Part shown: piece after piece, positions 34,262-41,953 of the stretch
Position numbering within the stretch: position 1 is the stretch's first letter
Layout of the letters: every line of letters begins with the position of its first letter
Assembly (NCBI GenBank): GCA_052143575.1
Contig: JBKQSP010000054.1
Location: 45,211-109,210, forward strand
Direction of reading: 5' to 3'
DNA length: 64,000 bases
Source: JAKACA01 sp052143575
GTDB taxonomy: Bacteria; Actinomycetota; Acidimicrobiia; Acidimicrobiales; Bog-793
Notes under the pieces: generated by a model
Told to the model about the DNA's origin: nothing
Database searches by the model: none
Seen by the model: only the letters and a program-made list of their open reading frames with translations
Translations under genes and position numbers: made by a program

Positions 34262-35509
34262 GTGCGCACCGAGATCCTCGCCGTCGGGACCGAGCTGCTG
34301 CTCGGCCAGATCGTTGACACGAATTCAGCGCACATCGGCGAGCAGCTGGCAGCTTCCGGCCTGGACTGCCATTTCCAGACTTCCGTGGGAGACAACATCG
34401 GCCGGATCGTTTTGGCGCTGCGCACGGCGCTCGCCCGCAGCGACGCCGTCATCGTCTGCGGGGGCCTCGGCCCCACGCAGGATGACATCACCCGCGAGGC
34501 AATCGCCGAGGTCATGAACGTCCCGCTCCGGCGCGATCCCGAGGTGCTCGAGCGCGTGAGGGAGATCTTCACCTCGCGGCGGCGCGAGATGCCGGCCAAC
34601 AACGGGCGCCAGGCCGACGTGCCCGAGGGGGCGACGGTCATCCCCCAGACGATGGGAACGGCGCCGGGGCTCATCTGCCCGCTCGGCTCGAAGGTCATCT
34701 ATGCCATGCCCGGCGTGCCCTACGAGATGCACGACATGCTGCAGCGCGCCGTGCTGCCCGACCTGCGCGCACGCGCCGGCGAAGTCGCCGTCATCGCCAG
34801 TCGCACGCTGCGGACCTGGGGTCTGTCAGAGTCCGGTCTGGCCGAGATCCTCGCCGCCCGTATCGAGCTGCTCGGCGACGGCACAACGGGCGTGCCCACG
34901 ATCGCCTTTCTCGCCAGCGGCATCGAGGGGCTGAAGGTCCGCCTCACGGTGAAGGCGCCCGACGAGACGAGGGCCGCCGCCGCTCTCGACGCCGAAGCTG
35001 CCGAGATCCGGGCACTGCTCGGGCGGGCCGTCTTCGGGGTCGACACCGACACGATGGAGTCGGTGGTGGGCGAGCTGCTGGCCGAGCGAGAGTGGGCCAT
35101 CGGGCTCGCCGAGTCGCTCACGGGCGGGCTCGTGGCGTCCCGCATCGTGTCGGTGCCCGGCGCCTCTGCATGGTTCCGCGGGTCGATCGTCTCGTATGCC
35201 ACCGAGGTGAAGCGGTCGCTCCTCGGTGTGAGCGAGGGTCCCGTCGTGTCCGAGTCGGCCGCTCGTGAGATGGCCGCCGCGGCGGCCCGCGTGCTCGGAG
35301 CCGACGTCGGGCTCTCCATCACCGGCGTGGCGGGACCGACGACGCAGGACGATCAACCGCCTGGCACGGTGTTCGCCGGCGTCGCCCTCCCGGGCAAAGA
35401 GCCGGAGGCGGTGGAGCTGCGCGTGCCCGGTGATCGGGACCGCATCCGGCAGATGGCGACGATCTCGGCGCTGGACGTCGTGCGGCGACGCCTGCTCGAC
35501 CTCGTGTGA
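34262..35509 (+). CDS. cinA: competence/damage-inducible protein CinA
   Basis: 415 residues with both halves of CinA. The N-terminal MoaB/COG1058 domain has EILAVGTELLLGQIVDTN and GGLGPTQDDITREAIAE. The C-terminal nicotinamide-mononucleotide deamidase domain has LAESLTGGLVASRIVSVPGA and SITGVAGPTT. The family has ADP-ribose pyrophosphatase and NMN deamidase activities in NAD salvage. The GTG start lies 21 bases after pgsA, so it is co-transcribed. In related genomes cinA leads towards recA; here a divergent block intervenes. Confidence 0.94.
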   Translation: MRTEILAVGTELLLGQIVDTNSAHIGEQLAASGLDCHFQTSVGDNIGRIVLALRTALARSDAVIVCGGLGPTQDDITREAIAEVMNVPLRRDPEVLERVREIFTSRRREMPANNGRQADVPEGATVIPQTMGTAPGLICPLGSKVIYAMPGVPYEMHDMLQRAVLPDLRARAGEVAVIASRTLRTWGLSESGLAEILAARIELLGDGTTGVPTIAFLASGIEGLKVRLTVKAPDETRAAAALDAEAAEIRALLGRAVFGVDTDTMESVVGELLAEREWAIGLAESLTGGLVASRIVSVPGASAWFRGSIVSYATEVKRSLLGVSEGPVVSESAAREMAAAAARVLGADVGLSITGVAGPTTQDDQPPGTVFAGVALPGKEPEAVELRVPGDRDRIRQMATISALDVVRRRLLDLV

Positions 35510-35570
35510 GGTGAGGGAGGAGCCGCCCCGACCGCCGAGGGGCCGTCACTCGACGCCCGGCGCCCACCCC

Positions 35571-36164
35571 TCAGCTGGCCGGCCCGTCCCCGGGGGGTTC
35601 TGCCGGCTCCTCGCCGTAGGGCGCCACGAGCGGCACCTCGGGCAAGCCGGCACCCCGGTGGTGAAGGGGAAACACGAGTCGCCGGGCAGCCGGGACCGGA
35701 TGCAGACCCCATCCGAGGTTGCTCGGTGTCTGCGGTGCCAGTTGCGCACCGAGAACGGGCTCATCACCGGTCTGCCCGTCCTCCTCGAGCGAGCTCGCCG
35801 CCGCCGTGAAGGCCGCAGCGTCGGGCGTTGCCATCGATCCAGCAGGAGCGAGATCCAGCTCTTCGATCAAGGCGAGCTGTTCGGCGACGCGGTGCGGCCG
35901 CTCCGGCGTACCGGGGACGCCGGTGCGGCGCAGCAGCTTGCGACCCTCCGGCGTGAGCCCGAGGGACTCGTCGCTCCCCTCCACGAGCCCCGCCTCGCAC
36001 AGCAGGGCGCAGGAGGCGGCGTAGGCCTCCGGTTGCATACGGCGCTGGAACAGCCCCTCGAAGGCGACGAGGATCTGCTCCAGACCGGCCAGCTCGCCGC
36101 CGTTGGCGTTCTCGATCGCCAGCAGCATGGCTGCTTCCGGCCGGCCCAGGATGGGGGAGCTCAC
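35571..36164 (-). CDS. uncharacterised protein with a winged-helix-like N-terminal half
   Basis: 197 residues, no named family. Residues ~20-80 (AAMLLAIENANGG..., AYAASCALLCEAGLVEGSDE, SLGLTPEGRKLLRRTG) look like a winged-helix with the classic turn LTPEGRKLL. The C-terminal half is Pro/Ala/Gly-rich and probably loosely folded. GTG 36164 overlaps the stop of the acetyltransferase gene (GTGA), making it the third gene of a macrodomain-GNAT-wHTH operon. It could be a DNA-binding partner or a local regulator. Confidence 0.7.
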   Translation of the reverse strand: MSSPILGRPEAAMLLAIENANGGELAGLEQILVAFEGLFQRRMQPEAYAASCALLCEAGLVEGSDESLGLTPEGRKLLRRTGVPGTPERPHRVAEQLALIEELDLAPAGSMATPDAAAFTAAASSLEEDGQTGDEPVLGAQLAPQTPSNLGWGLHPVPAARRLVFPLHHRGAGLPEVPLVAPYGEEPAEPPGDGPAS

Positions 36165-36811
36165 GACGCCGCCCCGCCCGGTTCCACCGGCTCCCGCCGC
36201 AGCGTCCACAGCGGTGGACCGTTCGTGACAGGCCTCAGCTCCTCGACGACGTCGTAGCCGAAGCGCCGGTAGTAGGGGAGGTTGTCCGGGTTCTGCGTTT
36301 CCAGGTAGCAGGCGAGGCCATCCTCGTCGGCACGTTGCAGCCCGGGCCTCTGCAAGAGGCCGCCAATGCCACGGCGCTGCTCGGAAGGGTCCACCACGAG
36401 GAGCTGCAGGTACCAGAGCCGCTCACGCGGGTGCGCCTTCTCGACGGCCAGCAAATACTTCGTGCCGTCCAGGAGTGCCCGTGGCCGGATGGCCAGCGCC
36501 CAGAACGCCTCGGCGGACTGCCGGAGCTGTGAGGACACCGAGAGGGGGTAGCGGCCAGGCCGCACCCAGGCCGCCACGCCGACGAGGCGACCGTCTGGGC
36601 GGCGGGCACCGAGCACATACCCGGCGTCACCGAGCGCGGAGACATACCCGCGGCAGAACAACGCCAGCCCGCGGGACCGCTGCAGCGGTCGTGGGGCGAG
36701 GAATTCGAAGAACGGGTCGTTGTGAAACGCCCGCGCCGCCACGACGGCGGCATCCCCGAAGTCCTTGCCGGTGCGGCCGAGGACGTCCACCTCGATGCCG
36801 ACAGGTGTCAC
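36161..36811 (-). CDS. GNAT family N-acetyltransferase
   Basis: 216 residues. The acetyl-CoA binding region is LLVVDPSEQRRGIGGLLQ, followed by CYLETQNPDNLPYYRRFGYDVVEE, which are the standard GNAT motifs A and B. The N-terminal half (DAAVVAARAFHNDPFFEFLAP) resembles the actinobacterial GNAT type also seen at 39727-40344. GTG 36811 overlaps the macrodomain stop (GTGA). The substrate is unknown. It may modify a protein or small molecule connected with the ADP-ribose enzyme upstream. Confidence 0.85.
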   Translation of the reverse strand: MTPVGIEVDVLGRTGKDFGDAAVVAARAFHNDPFFEFLAPRPLQRSRGLALFCRGYVSALGDAGYVLGARRPDGRLVGVAAWVRPGRYPLSVSSQLRQSAEAFWALAIRPRALLDGTKYLLAVEKAHPRERLWYLQLLVVDPSEQRRGIGGLLQRPGLQRADEDGLACYLETQNPDNLPYYRRFGYDVVEELRPVTNGPPLWTLRREPVEPGGAAS

Positions 36812-37317
36812 TCGAGCAGCCTTTCGTAGAGGGCGAGCGTCGTCACGTCGTATGCCACAAGTCGGGCAAGCCTGACGTCGGTCGGCGTCGCGCGCAAGGT
36901 GTCGACGGCGATGCGGGCCGCTTCGGCCGCCGGGAAGCCGTAGGCACCCGTCGAGATGGCCGGGAAGGCGATCGAGGCGGCGCCGACCTCGTCTGCCAGC
37001 TCGAGGCTCCGCCGGTAGCAACGCGCCAGCAGCTCAGCCTCACCGCTGCCGCCGCCTCGCCACACCGGACCGACGGCATGGGCGATCCATCTCGCCTGCA
37101 GGGCGAAACCCTCCGTCAACTTCACCTCACCGGTGGCGCACCCACCGAGCGCGGCGCAGGCAGAATGGAGGGCGGCGGCACCTGCTGCCCGGTGGATCGC
37201 ACCGTCCACGCCGCCCCCGCCCATGAGGGCGGAATTGGCGGCGTTCACGATGACGTCGGTCGCCTCCGAGGTGATGTCCCCCTGGAGAGCCACGATGAGG
37301 AGCTGGTTGGCCGGCAC
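36808..37317 (-). CDS. macrodomain protein (ADP-ribose binding/O-acetyl-ADP-ribose deacetylase type)
   Basis: 169 residues, a single macrodomain. The signature is VIVNAANSALMGGGGVDGAIHRAAG, here quoted in pieces: VIVNAANSALMGGGG and VDGAIHRAAG. It is followed by the phosphate loop AFPAISTGAYGFP. Members remove ADP-ribose from proteins or deacetylate O-acetyl-ADP-ribose. It is first in the operon with the GNAT and wHTH genes, and its upstream region is shared with recA, including the SOS box at 37427-37438. DNA-damage co-regulation is a reasonable inference. Confidence 0.92.
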   Translation of the reverse strand: MPANQLLIVALQGDITSEATDVIVNAANSALMGGGGVDGAIHRAAGAAALHSACAALGGCATGEVKLTEGFALQARWIAHAVGPVWRGGGSGEAELLARCYRRSLELADEVGAASIAFPAISTGAYGFPAAEAARIAVDTLRATPTDVRLARLVAYDVTTLALYERLLE

Positions 37318-37426
37318 TGCTGGACATTCTGCTCGCGGGCCCGCCTGACTGGGGCGGGCTGCTCCGTGCTGGGAGCAAAGCCCTGCTCAGCACGGGTGGG
37401 TGGGGCCGCGAGGGGAGTCCACCACC

Positions 37427-37449
37427 GAACAGGTGTTTGGAACTACACT
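37427..37449 (+). promoter_or_regulatory. LexA/SOS box and -10 element upstream of recA
   Basis: GAACAGGTGTTT at 37427-37438 matches the Gram-positive/actinobacterial SOS box GAAC-N4-GTTC with one mismatch, in the wider context CCGAACAGGTGTTTGG. A TACACT (-10 type) follows at 37444-37449, so LexA would occlude the promoter. The distance to the recA ATG is ~150 bases. The same box is ~110 bases from the divergent macrodomain start. Confidence 0.75.
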
Positions 37450-37494
37450 CCTGTGAGCATCATTCATCGAGCTGCCAGAGAGCAATGACACACC

Positions 37495-37506
37495 CCATAC
37501 GTATGG
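37495..37506. promoter_or_regulatory. 12-bp perfect palindrome in the recA 5' leader
   Basis: CCATACGTATGG is fully self-complementary and A+T-richer than its surroundings. It lies between the -10 element and the recA start. It could be a second protein-binding site or part of an mRNA structure; no family is recognised. Confidence 0.35.
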
Positions 37507-37587
37507 TTCCGGACAGCGGATCGCCCGGAGCCGAACAGCGGGACCGGACCGAGAACCACACGTAGAGCACAAGGGAGAACAACGGCG

Positions 37588-38646
37588 ATGGAGCGTGACA
37601 AGGCACTCGACATGGCACTCGGCCAGATCGAGAAGCAGTTTGGCAAGGGGTCCATCATGCGGATGGGTGAGCATGCCGGTGTCGGCGTTGCGGCGATCTC
37701 GACAGGGGCGATGGCACTGGATCTCGCCCTCGGGATCGGTGGTCTGCCTCGTGGCCGCATCGTCGAGATCTTCGGGCCCGAGTCGTCGGGCAAGTCGACG
37801 CTCGCCCTCCATGTCGTCGCCGAGGCGCAGCGCAACGGCGGAGTCTGTGCCTACATCGATGCAGAGCACGCCATGGACCCGGTGTATGCCAAAGCGCTCG
37901 GGGTCGACATCGACGAGCTTCTGATCTCTCAGCCGGACACGGGCGAGCAAGGCCTCGAGATCACTGACATGCTCATCCGGTCAGGTGCGATCGACGTCGT
38001 CGTGATCGACTCGGTTGCCGCTCTGACACCCCGGGCCGAGATCGAGGGTGAGATGGGCGATACCCACGTCGGCCTGCAGGCGCGTCTCATGTCGCAAGCC
38101 TTGCGGAAGCTGACTGGGACGCTCTCGAAGTCGAACACGATCGCCATCTTCATCAACCAGCTGCGAGAGAAGATCGGCATCTCCTACGGCTCGCCGGAGG
38201 TGACGACCGGCGGTCGGGCGCTCAAGTTCTACTCGTCGATCCGCCTCGAGATTCGCCGGGTGGAGTCGATCAAGGACGGTGCCGAGATGACCGGCAACCG
38301 CACACGGGTGAAGGTCGTGAAGAACAAGTGCGCCCCGCCGTTCCGTTCCGCCGAGTTCGACATCATGTACGGCAAGGGCATCAGCCGGGAAGGGTCCATC
38401 CTCGACGTCTCCGTTGACTTCGGCATCGTGAAGAAGTCGGGTGCCTGGTACACCTACGAGGGCGAGCAGCTCGGTCAAGGCAGGGAGAACGCCAAGCAGT
38501 TCCTGCGCTCGACGCCCGAGATGATGATCGAGCTCGACCAGCGAGTCCGTGAGATGGTGATCGCCAAGGACGAGCCGCCGGTCACCTCGAGCGACGAGGA
38601 GTTCGAGGACGTGATCGACGAGGATGCGCCGATCTCGCTCGGGTAG
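37588..38646 (+). CDS. recA: recombinase RecA
   Basis: 352 residues, standard RecA. Walker A is GPESSGKSTLALH, the Walker B region VVVIDSVAALTP is intact, and loop L2 region INQLREKIGISYGSPEVTTGG and KNKCAPPFRSAEF are present. The acidic C-terminal tail ends EEFEDVIDEDAPISLG. It forms the nucleoprotein filament for homologous recombination and triggers LexA cleavage. GGGAG lies ~10 bases upstream of the ATG. An SOS box precedes it. No recX follows, unlike many actinobacteria; the next gene is an unrelated convergent one. Confidence 0.98.
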   Translation: MERDKALDMALGQIEKQFGKGSIMRMGEHAGVGVAAISTGAMALDLALGIGGLPRGRIVEIFGPESSGKSTLALHVVAEAQRNGGVCAYIDAEHAMDPVYAKALGVDIDELLISQPDTGEQGLEITDMLIRSGAIDVVVIDSVAALTPRAEIEGEMGDTHVGLQARLMSQALRKLTGTLSKSNTIAIFINQLREKIGISYGSPEVTTGGRALKFYSSIRLEIRRVESIKDGAEMTGNRTRVKVVKNKCAPPFRSAEFDIMYGKGISREGSILDVSVDFGIVKKSGAWYTYEGEQLGQGRENAKQFLRSTPEMMIELDQRVREMVIAKDEPPVTSSDEEFEDVIDEDAPISLG

Positions 38647-38664
38647 TCGGCCGGCCTACCAATT

Positions 38665-38678
38665 GCGCGCCGGCGCGC
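38665..38678. terminator. candidate hairpin after recA
   Basis: GCGCGCCGGCGCGC is a perfect 14-base palindrome 19 bases after the recA stop, able to fold with a tight CCGG loop, and is followed by an A/T-rich run (CCATAATGTTA). The position fits a recA terminator. The rest of the 235-base gap up to 38881 shows no gene. Confidence 0.4.
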
Positions 38679-38881
38679 CCATAATGTTACGAATGCATGA
38701 CGATGAGCGACGGGAGCAGATCCGGTCGGCTCAGGGTGGCACCGGACGGCCGGGCTTGCCTCCGTCGCCGTCGTCACTGCAGAGGTAGCACCGGCGCGGG
38801 GATCGCTGCCCGTGTGGAGCCGGTTTCGGCGGGCCTCCGCTTGCCGGAGTCCCGCTGCGCCTCAGTCCCAGGCGGAGATGC

Positions 38882-39505
38882 TCAGCGCGGGATCGAGGTG
38901 TGTTTCAGCTCGTTCAGTTCGGGGAACTCGTCGAGCGTCTCCAAGATGCGGTCGACGATGCGCCGCGCAGCAGCAGCGTCACCGTTCGGCCTCGTCATGA
39001 CTCGCACGAAGGCCGCCTCGTCGCCGACGATAAAGGTGGGCACGCCCCAGACGGCGTGCTCGCGCTCGGCGGCGTCGTGCTCCTTGCGGAACGTGTCGAG
39101 CGGCCATCCGCTGGCGATCTCCTGGAAGACGAAGTCGGGTTCAACACCCTGGCTCTCGAGCGTCGAGCGCAGCTCGGACTCGTCGCGCAAGTCGCGCCCC
39201 TCGTCGTGGCGCAGGGCGAACAGGGCGCGGTGCACTGATCGCCACCGCTCCGGGAGCCGGTCGCGGACAACGATCCCGACGAGCATGGCGAGGAGGTCGG
39301 GGTGCCTCTGCGGGTCGTCGAAGACCGGCGGCTCGCCCTCCTCGAGGTGCATCTGGTTGAGCGAGAAAGGCAGGAACGTCACGTCGTAGGGTGCCCCGTC
39401 CTCGAGGGCGGTGAGGAGATGCTCGTGAGCATTGCGAGCAAAGGGGCACCGGTAGTCCCAGGTGACGGCGAAGGAGATGGCAGCAGGCGGCGCGGTTTGG
39501 GTCAC
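38882..39505 (-). CDS. DsbA-fold thioredoxin-like protein
   Basis: 207 residues. The DSBA/FrnE-type fold has the active-site region in TWDYRCPFARNAHEH, a single Cys in a CPFA motif rather than CxxC. A long helical insertion and cis-Pro loop AVWGVPTFIVGDEAAF follow. The single cysteine argues for a glutathione/mycothiol-transferase-like or isomerase activity (as in 2-hydroxychromene-2-carboxylate isomerases) rather than disulfide oxidation. No signal peptide, hence cytosolic. GTG 39505 is used. It is divergent from the GNAT gene at 39727. Confidence 0.82.
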   Translation of the reverse strand: MTQTAPPAAISFAVTWDYRCPFARNAHEHLLTALEDGAPYDVTFLPFSLNQMHLEEGEPPVFDDPQRHPDLLAMLVGIVVRDRLPERWRSVHRALFALRHDEGRDLRDESELRSTLESQGVEPDFVFQEIASGWPLDTFRKEHDAAEREHAVWGVPTFIVGDEAAFVRVMTRPNGDAAAARRIVDRILETLDEFPELNELKHTSIPR

Positions 39506-39726
39506 GCTGTGGTCAACGCCGTTCGGCGCTCCGGGATTCCGTCCCCGCGCCGGCGCGTGGAGCTGTGCCGTCCTCGGTTCTGAGGAGCCGGCTTCCAGAA
39601 CAGCGGCCTTCCTGCGGCTCTCCTCGATCGACCGAGGCGGCGGGTCGGGTCGGAAGCACGGAGCCGCCCCGCAACGGCCAGCCCCGGGAATACCGTTTCG
39701 GGGCCGCCGACCACTACCATCCGGCG

Positions 39727-40344
39727 GTGCCCGAGCGCCCCGCCCCCGGTGTCGAGGTGCGCCCCGTGCAACTGGAGGACATCCCGACGCTGAGCGAATC
39801 GCTTGCGCGCGCCTTCTTCGACGATCCGGTCTCGTGCTACCTGTTCCCCGAGGATCACCGCCGCATCCGGCGCCTCGAGCGTTACTTCCGCTTCCTCATC
39901 CGCACGATGTTCCTCCCTCGGGGGGAGGCCTGGACGACGCCCGATCTCAAGGCAGCGTCGCTCTGGATACCCCCGAAGAACTGGCCGCCGTCTGTGGCCG
40001 AAGGCGTCTCGCAGCTCCCCGTGCTGGCCATCCTCGGTCGCCGCACACCGCGTGCTCTCCGCCTCATGCAGCTCCTCGAATCGCATCATCCGCGGGCGCC
40101 CCACTTCTACCTCGGGACCATCGGCACGGATCCGGCGGTGCAGCGCAAGGGCTACGGCTCGGCCCTGCTGCGCGTCGTCCTCTCCCGCTGCGACACGGAG
40201 GCGATTCCGAGCTATCTCGAATCTTCCAAGGCGACGAATCTCGCCTTCTACCACCAGCACGGTTACGAGGTAGTCGACGAAGTCCTTGTCCCACGCACCG
40301 AGACGAAGCTCTGGCTCATGTGGCGGGAGCCGGGCGGGGGCTGA
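39727..40344 (+). CDS. GNAT family N-acetyltransferase
   Basis: 205 residues. GNAT motif A is HFYLGTIGTDPAVQRKGYGS with ALLRVVLSRCD, and motif B is YLESSKATNLAFYHQHGYEVVDE. The N-terminal part (LARAFFDDPVSCYLFPEDHRR) is the type common in actinobacterial GNATs. GTG 39727 begins the conserved region (VEVRPVQLEDIPTL); the upstream open frame lacks homology. Its last 29 bases overlap the convergent LysR gene. The substrate is unknown. Confidence 0.88.
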   Translation: MPERPAPGVEVRPVQLEDIPTLSESLARAFFDDPVSCYLFPEDHRRIRRLERYFRFLIRTMFLPRGEAWTTPDLKAASLWIPPKNWPPSVAEGVSQLPVLAILGRRTPRALRLMQLLESHHPRAPHFYLGTIGTDPAVQRKGYGSALLRVVLSRCDTEAIPSYLESSKATNLAFYHQHGYEVVDEVLVPRTETKLWLMWREPGGG

Positions 40345-41278
40345 GCGCTCCGGGCCGGACGCGATCGGGCGCCACCGCCCGCAGGCCCCAGGGCAGCACG
40401 TCGTTGTCGAAGACGATCTCGGTGAGCATGTCGAGGACGGCTCGCACCGGCGCCGACGGCACTGTCCGCGGCCGCTGGGCCACACCGACGATGCGGGGCG
40501 CGATCTCTCGGATGCGAACGGTCGCCCAGCGGTCCTGCAGGTAGAGCGGGACCGCCGTCGCCGGCAGGATGGCCGGCCCGTAGCCCTCGAAGGTGAGCGA
40601 GGCGATGAGGCGAGTGGAATCCACCTCTGCTTTCGGCAGGAGCGCGAACCCCAGCGGGGCGACCGCTTCGTCGAGCTCATGACGGAACGCCGTGCCGCGG
40701 ACGGGGAGGAGGATCGGCATGCCTCTCAGCTGGTGGACGCTGACCTCCTCAGCGTTCGCGAGCGGATGGTCGAGATCGGTCACGAGCACGAGCTGCTCTT
40801 CGAACAGTGGTGTGAGGAGAAGGTCGTGCGAGGTGTGCGGCAGGTTGAGGACCGCCACGTCGACATGGCCGCTGTCCAGCTGCGTCTCGAGCGTCGTCGT
40901 CGTCGACTCGACGAACACGAGACGCAAGTCGGGGAACCGCTGCGGGGCGACGTTGAGCAGCTGTGGCACGAGCCAGCGTGCCGTCGTCCCGATGATTCCG
41001 ACCCGGACCGTCCCGGTGACGTCGTGCTGGAGCGCCCGCACGTCGGACTCGAGCGCCTCGAGCTCGGTGAGGGCTCGTCTCGCCCGGCCGAGGGCGAGCT
41101 CCCCGGTGCTCGTGAGGGCGCCGCTGGAGCGGTCGATCAGGGTCGTGTTGAGCTCCTGCTCGAGCTTCTTGATGTGCGCCGATACGTTCGACTGCACCGT
41201 GAGCAGGGCATCGGCGGCAGCGGAGAACGATCCGTGGTCGGCGATGGCGACGAGCGCCCGCAGTTGTCGCACTTCCAT
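40316..41278 (-). CDS. LysR-family transcriptional regulator
   Basis: 320 residues. The N-terminal LysR winged HTH is MEVRQLRALVAIADHGSFS, AAADALLTVQSNVSAHIKKL, EQELNTTLIDRSSG. A periplasmic-binding-protein-like effector domain follows (VRVGIIGTTARWLVPQLL; VLVTDLDHPLA). It senses an unknown small molecule. No adjacent divergent target gene lies nearby, but a cluster of CGATA half-sites upstream (41288-41311) suggests autoregulation. Its 3' end overlaps the convergent GNAT gene by 29 bases. Confidence 0.92.
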   Translation of the reverse strand: MEVRQLRALVAIADHGSFSAAADALLTVQSNVSAHIKKLEQELNTTLIDRSSGALTSTGELALGRARRALTELEALESDVRALQHDVTGTVRVGIIGTTARWLVPQLLNVAPQRFPDLRLVFVESTTTTLETQLDSGHVDVAVLNLPHTSHDLLLTPLFEEQLVLVTDLDHPLANAEEVSVHQLRGMPILLPVRGTAFRHELDEAVAPLGFALLPKAEVDSTRLIASLTFEGYGPAILPATAVPLYLQDRWATVRIREIAPRIVGVAQRPRTVPSAPVRAVLDMLTEIVFDNDVLPWGLRAVAPDRVRPGALSPRPAPAT

Positions 41279-41287
41279 CGGAAAAAA

Positions 41288-41311
41288 CGATACTACATAT
41301 CGCTACGATAT
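41288..41311. promoter_or_regulatory. clustered CGATA half-sites upstream of the LysR gene
   Basis: ATATCG (41297-41302) and CGATAT (41306-41311) form a perfect 6-bp inverted repeat with a 3-base centre. A third half-site, CGATA at 41288-41292, pairs with the same TATCG to make an overlapping second palindrome. It is 10-33 bases upstream of the LysR ATG in an A/T-rich patch, a good candidate for LysR binding and the promoter. Confidence 0.5.
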
Positions 41312-41402
41312 CCTTGACGGATAGTGAACGGAAGCGCAAACTAGTGGACGTACAGACCACAGGATTCTGTCGGATCCCCCCTCCGACCCTGTTGAGTCTT
41401 GA

Positions 41403-41435
41403 GAAGGGGTCGGCATCCCCCCCGCCGACCCCTTC
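41403..41435. terminator. strong 12-bp stem-loop
   Basis: GAAGGGGTCGGC (41403-41414) pairs perfectly with GCCGACCCCTTC (41424-41435) around a 9-base loop. It lies ~70 bases beyond the stop of the MmcQ/YjbR gene (minus strand) and is probably its terminator. The rest of 41312-41506 has no gene; it contains this hairpin and the 14-bp tandem repeats. Confidence 0.6.
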
Positions 41436-41447
41436 TTCGCGTCCGGG

Positions 41448-41517
41448 CAGCTACGAGTGGCCAGCCACGACTGCCCAGCTTCGACCGGCCAGCTACGACC
41501 GGCTAGCTACGACTGCG
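41448..41517 (+). repeat. five tandem copies of a 14-bp repeat
   Basis: Five head-to-tail 14-mers start at 41448, 41462, 41476, 41490 and 41504 with consensus CAGCTACGACYGGC (each copy differs at one to three sites). The array ends inside the 3' end of the MmcQ/YjbR gene, whose stop codon (41507-41509) lies in the fifth copy. There are no spacers, so it is a minisatellite, not a CRISPR array. Confidence 0.85.
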
Positions 41518-41911
41518 TGGTGTCGAGGACCTTTACGAGACGCTTCGGAGCCACCAGGCGGTAGCTTTCCTCGACCCAGTCGGCCAGCACGCCCGCCGGC
41601 GGTGCAGCCGGTGCGACGTACGGCACCGTCACCCAGCCGTGCTTGCCGAGGCCGTGGCCGCTCGGCTCGGCACCCTCGGCCGCCAGGGCTGCCTCGCGGG
41701 ATTCGTCCAGCTTGATGCTCATGCCCGGCAGCTGCGGCGCCTCCGGAGAGCCGGGCTCGGCGCCGAGGAACACGAAAACCTTCTTGTTCACCTTGGCAAC
41801 CACCTCACTCCAGGGGAAGTCCTCGTAGCTCTCCGGCAAGGTGGCGGCAAAGTCGCGGAGGTGCTGCCGGACGGATGCGGCGTCGGCGGGACGAGGCGAG
41901 CGGGGCGGCAC
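41507..41911 (-). CDS. MmcQ/YjbR family protein
   Basis: 134 residues, single-domain. Family features are the N-terminal LRDFAATLPESYEDFPWSE, the strand VNKKVFVFLG, and the end KHGWVTVPYVAP with DWVEESYRLVAPKRLVKVL. YjbR proteins have a CyaY-like fold and are often described as DNA-binding-like; their function is not established. The C-terminal codons run into the 14-bp tandem repeat. It is divergent from the HAD/acyltransferase gene (42-base gap). Confidence 0.87.
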   Translation of the reverse strand: MPPRSPRPADAASVRQHLRDFAATLPESYEDFPWSEVVAKVNKKVFVFLGAEPGSPEAPQLPGMSIKLDESREAALAAEGAEPSGHGLGKHGWVTVPYVAPAAPPAGVLADWVEESYRLVAPKRLVKVLDTTQS

Positions 41912-41953
41912 CTCCTCATTGTGCCCCGGCGGCGGCCACTACTGTCGTGACCC

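Noticed and set aside
38697..39389. 230-codon plus-strand frame after recA, considered as a recX candidate
   Set aside because: No RecX features and it is mostly antisense to the DsbA-fold gene.
41448..41517. Possible CRISPR array
   Set aside because: The 14-bp units are contiguous without spacers; this is a simple tandem repeat.
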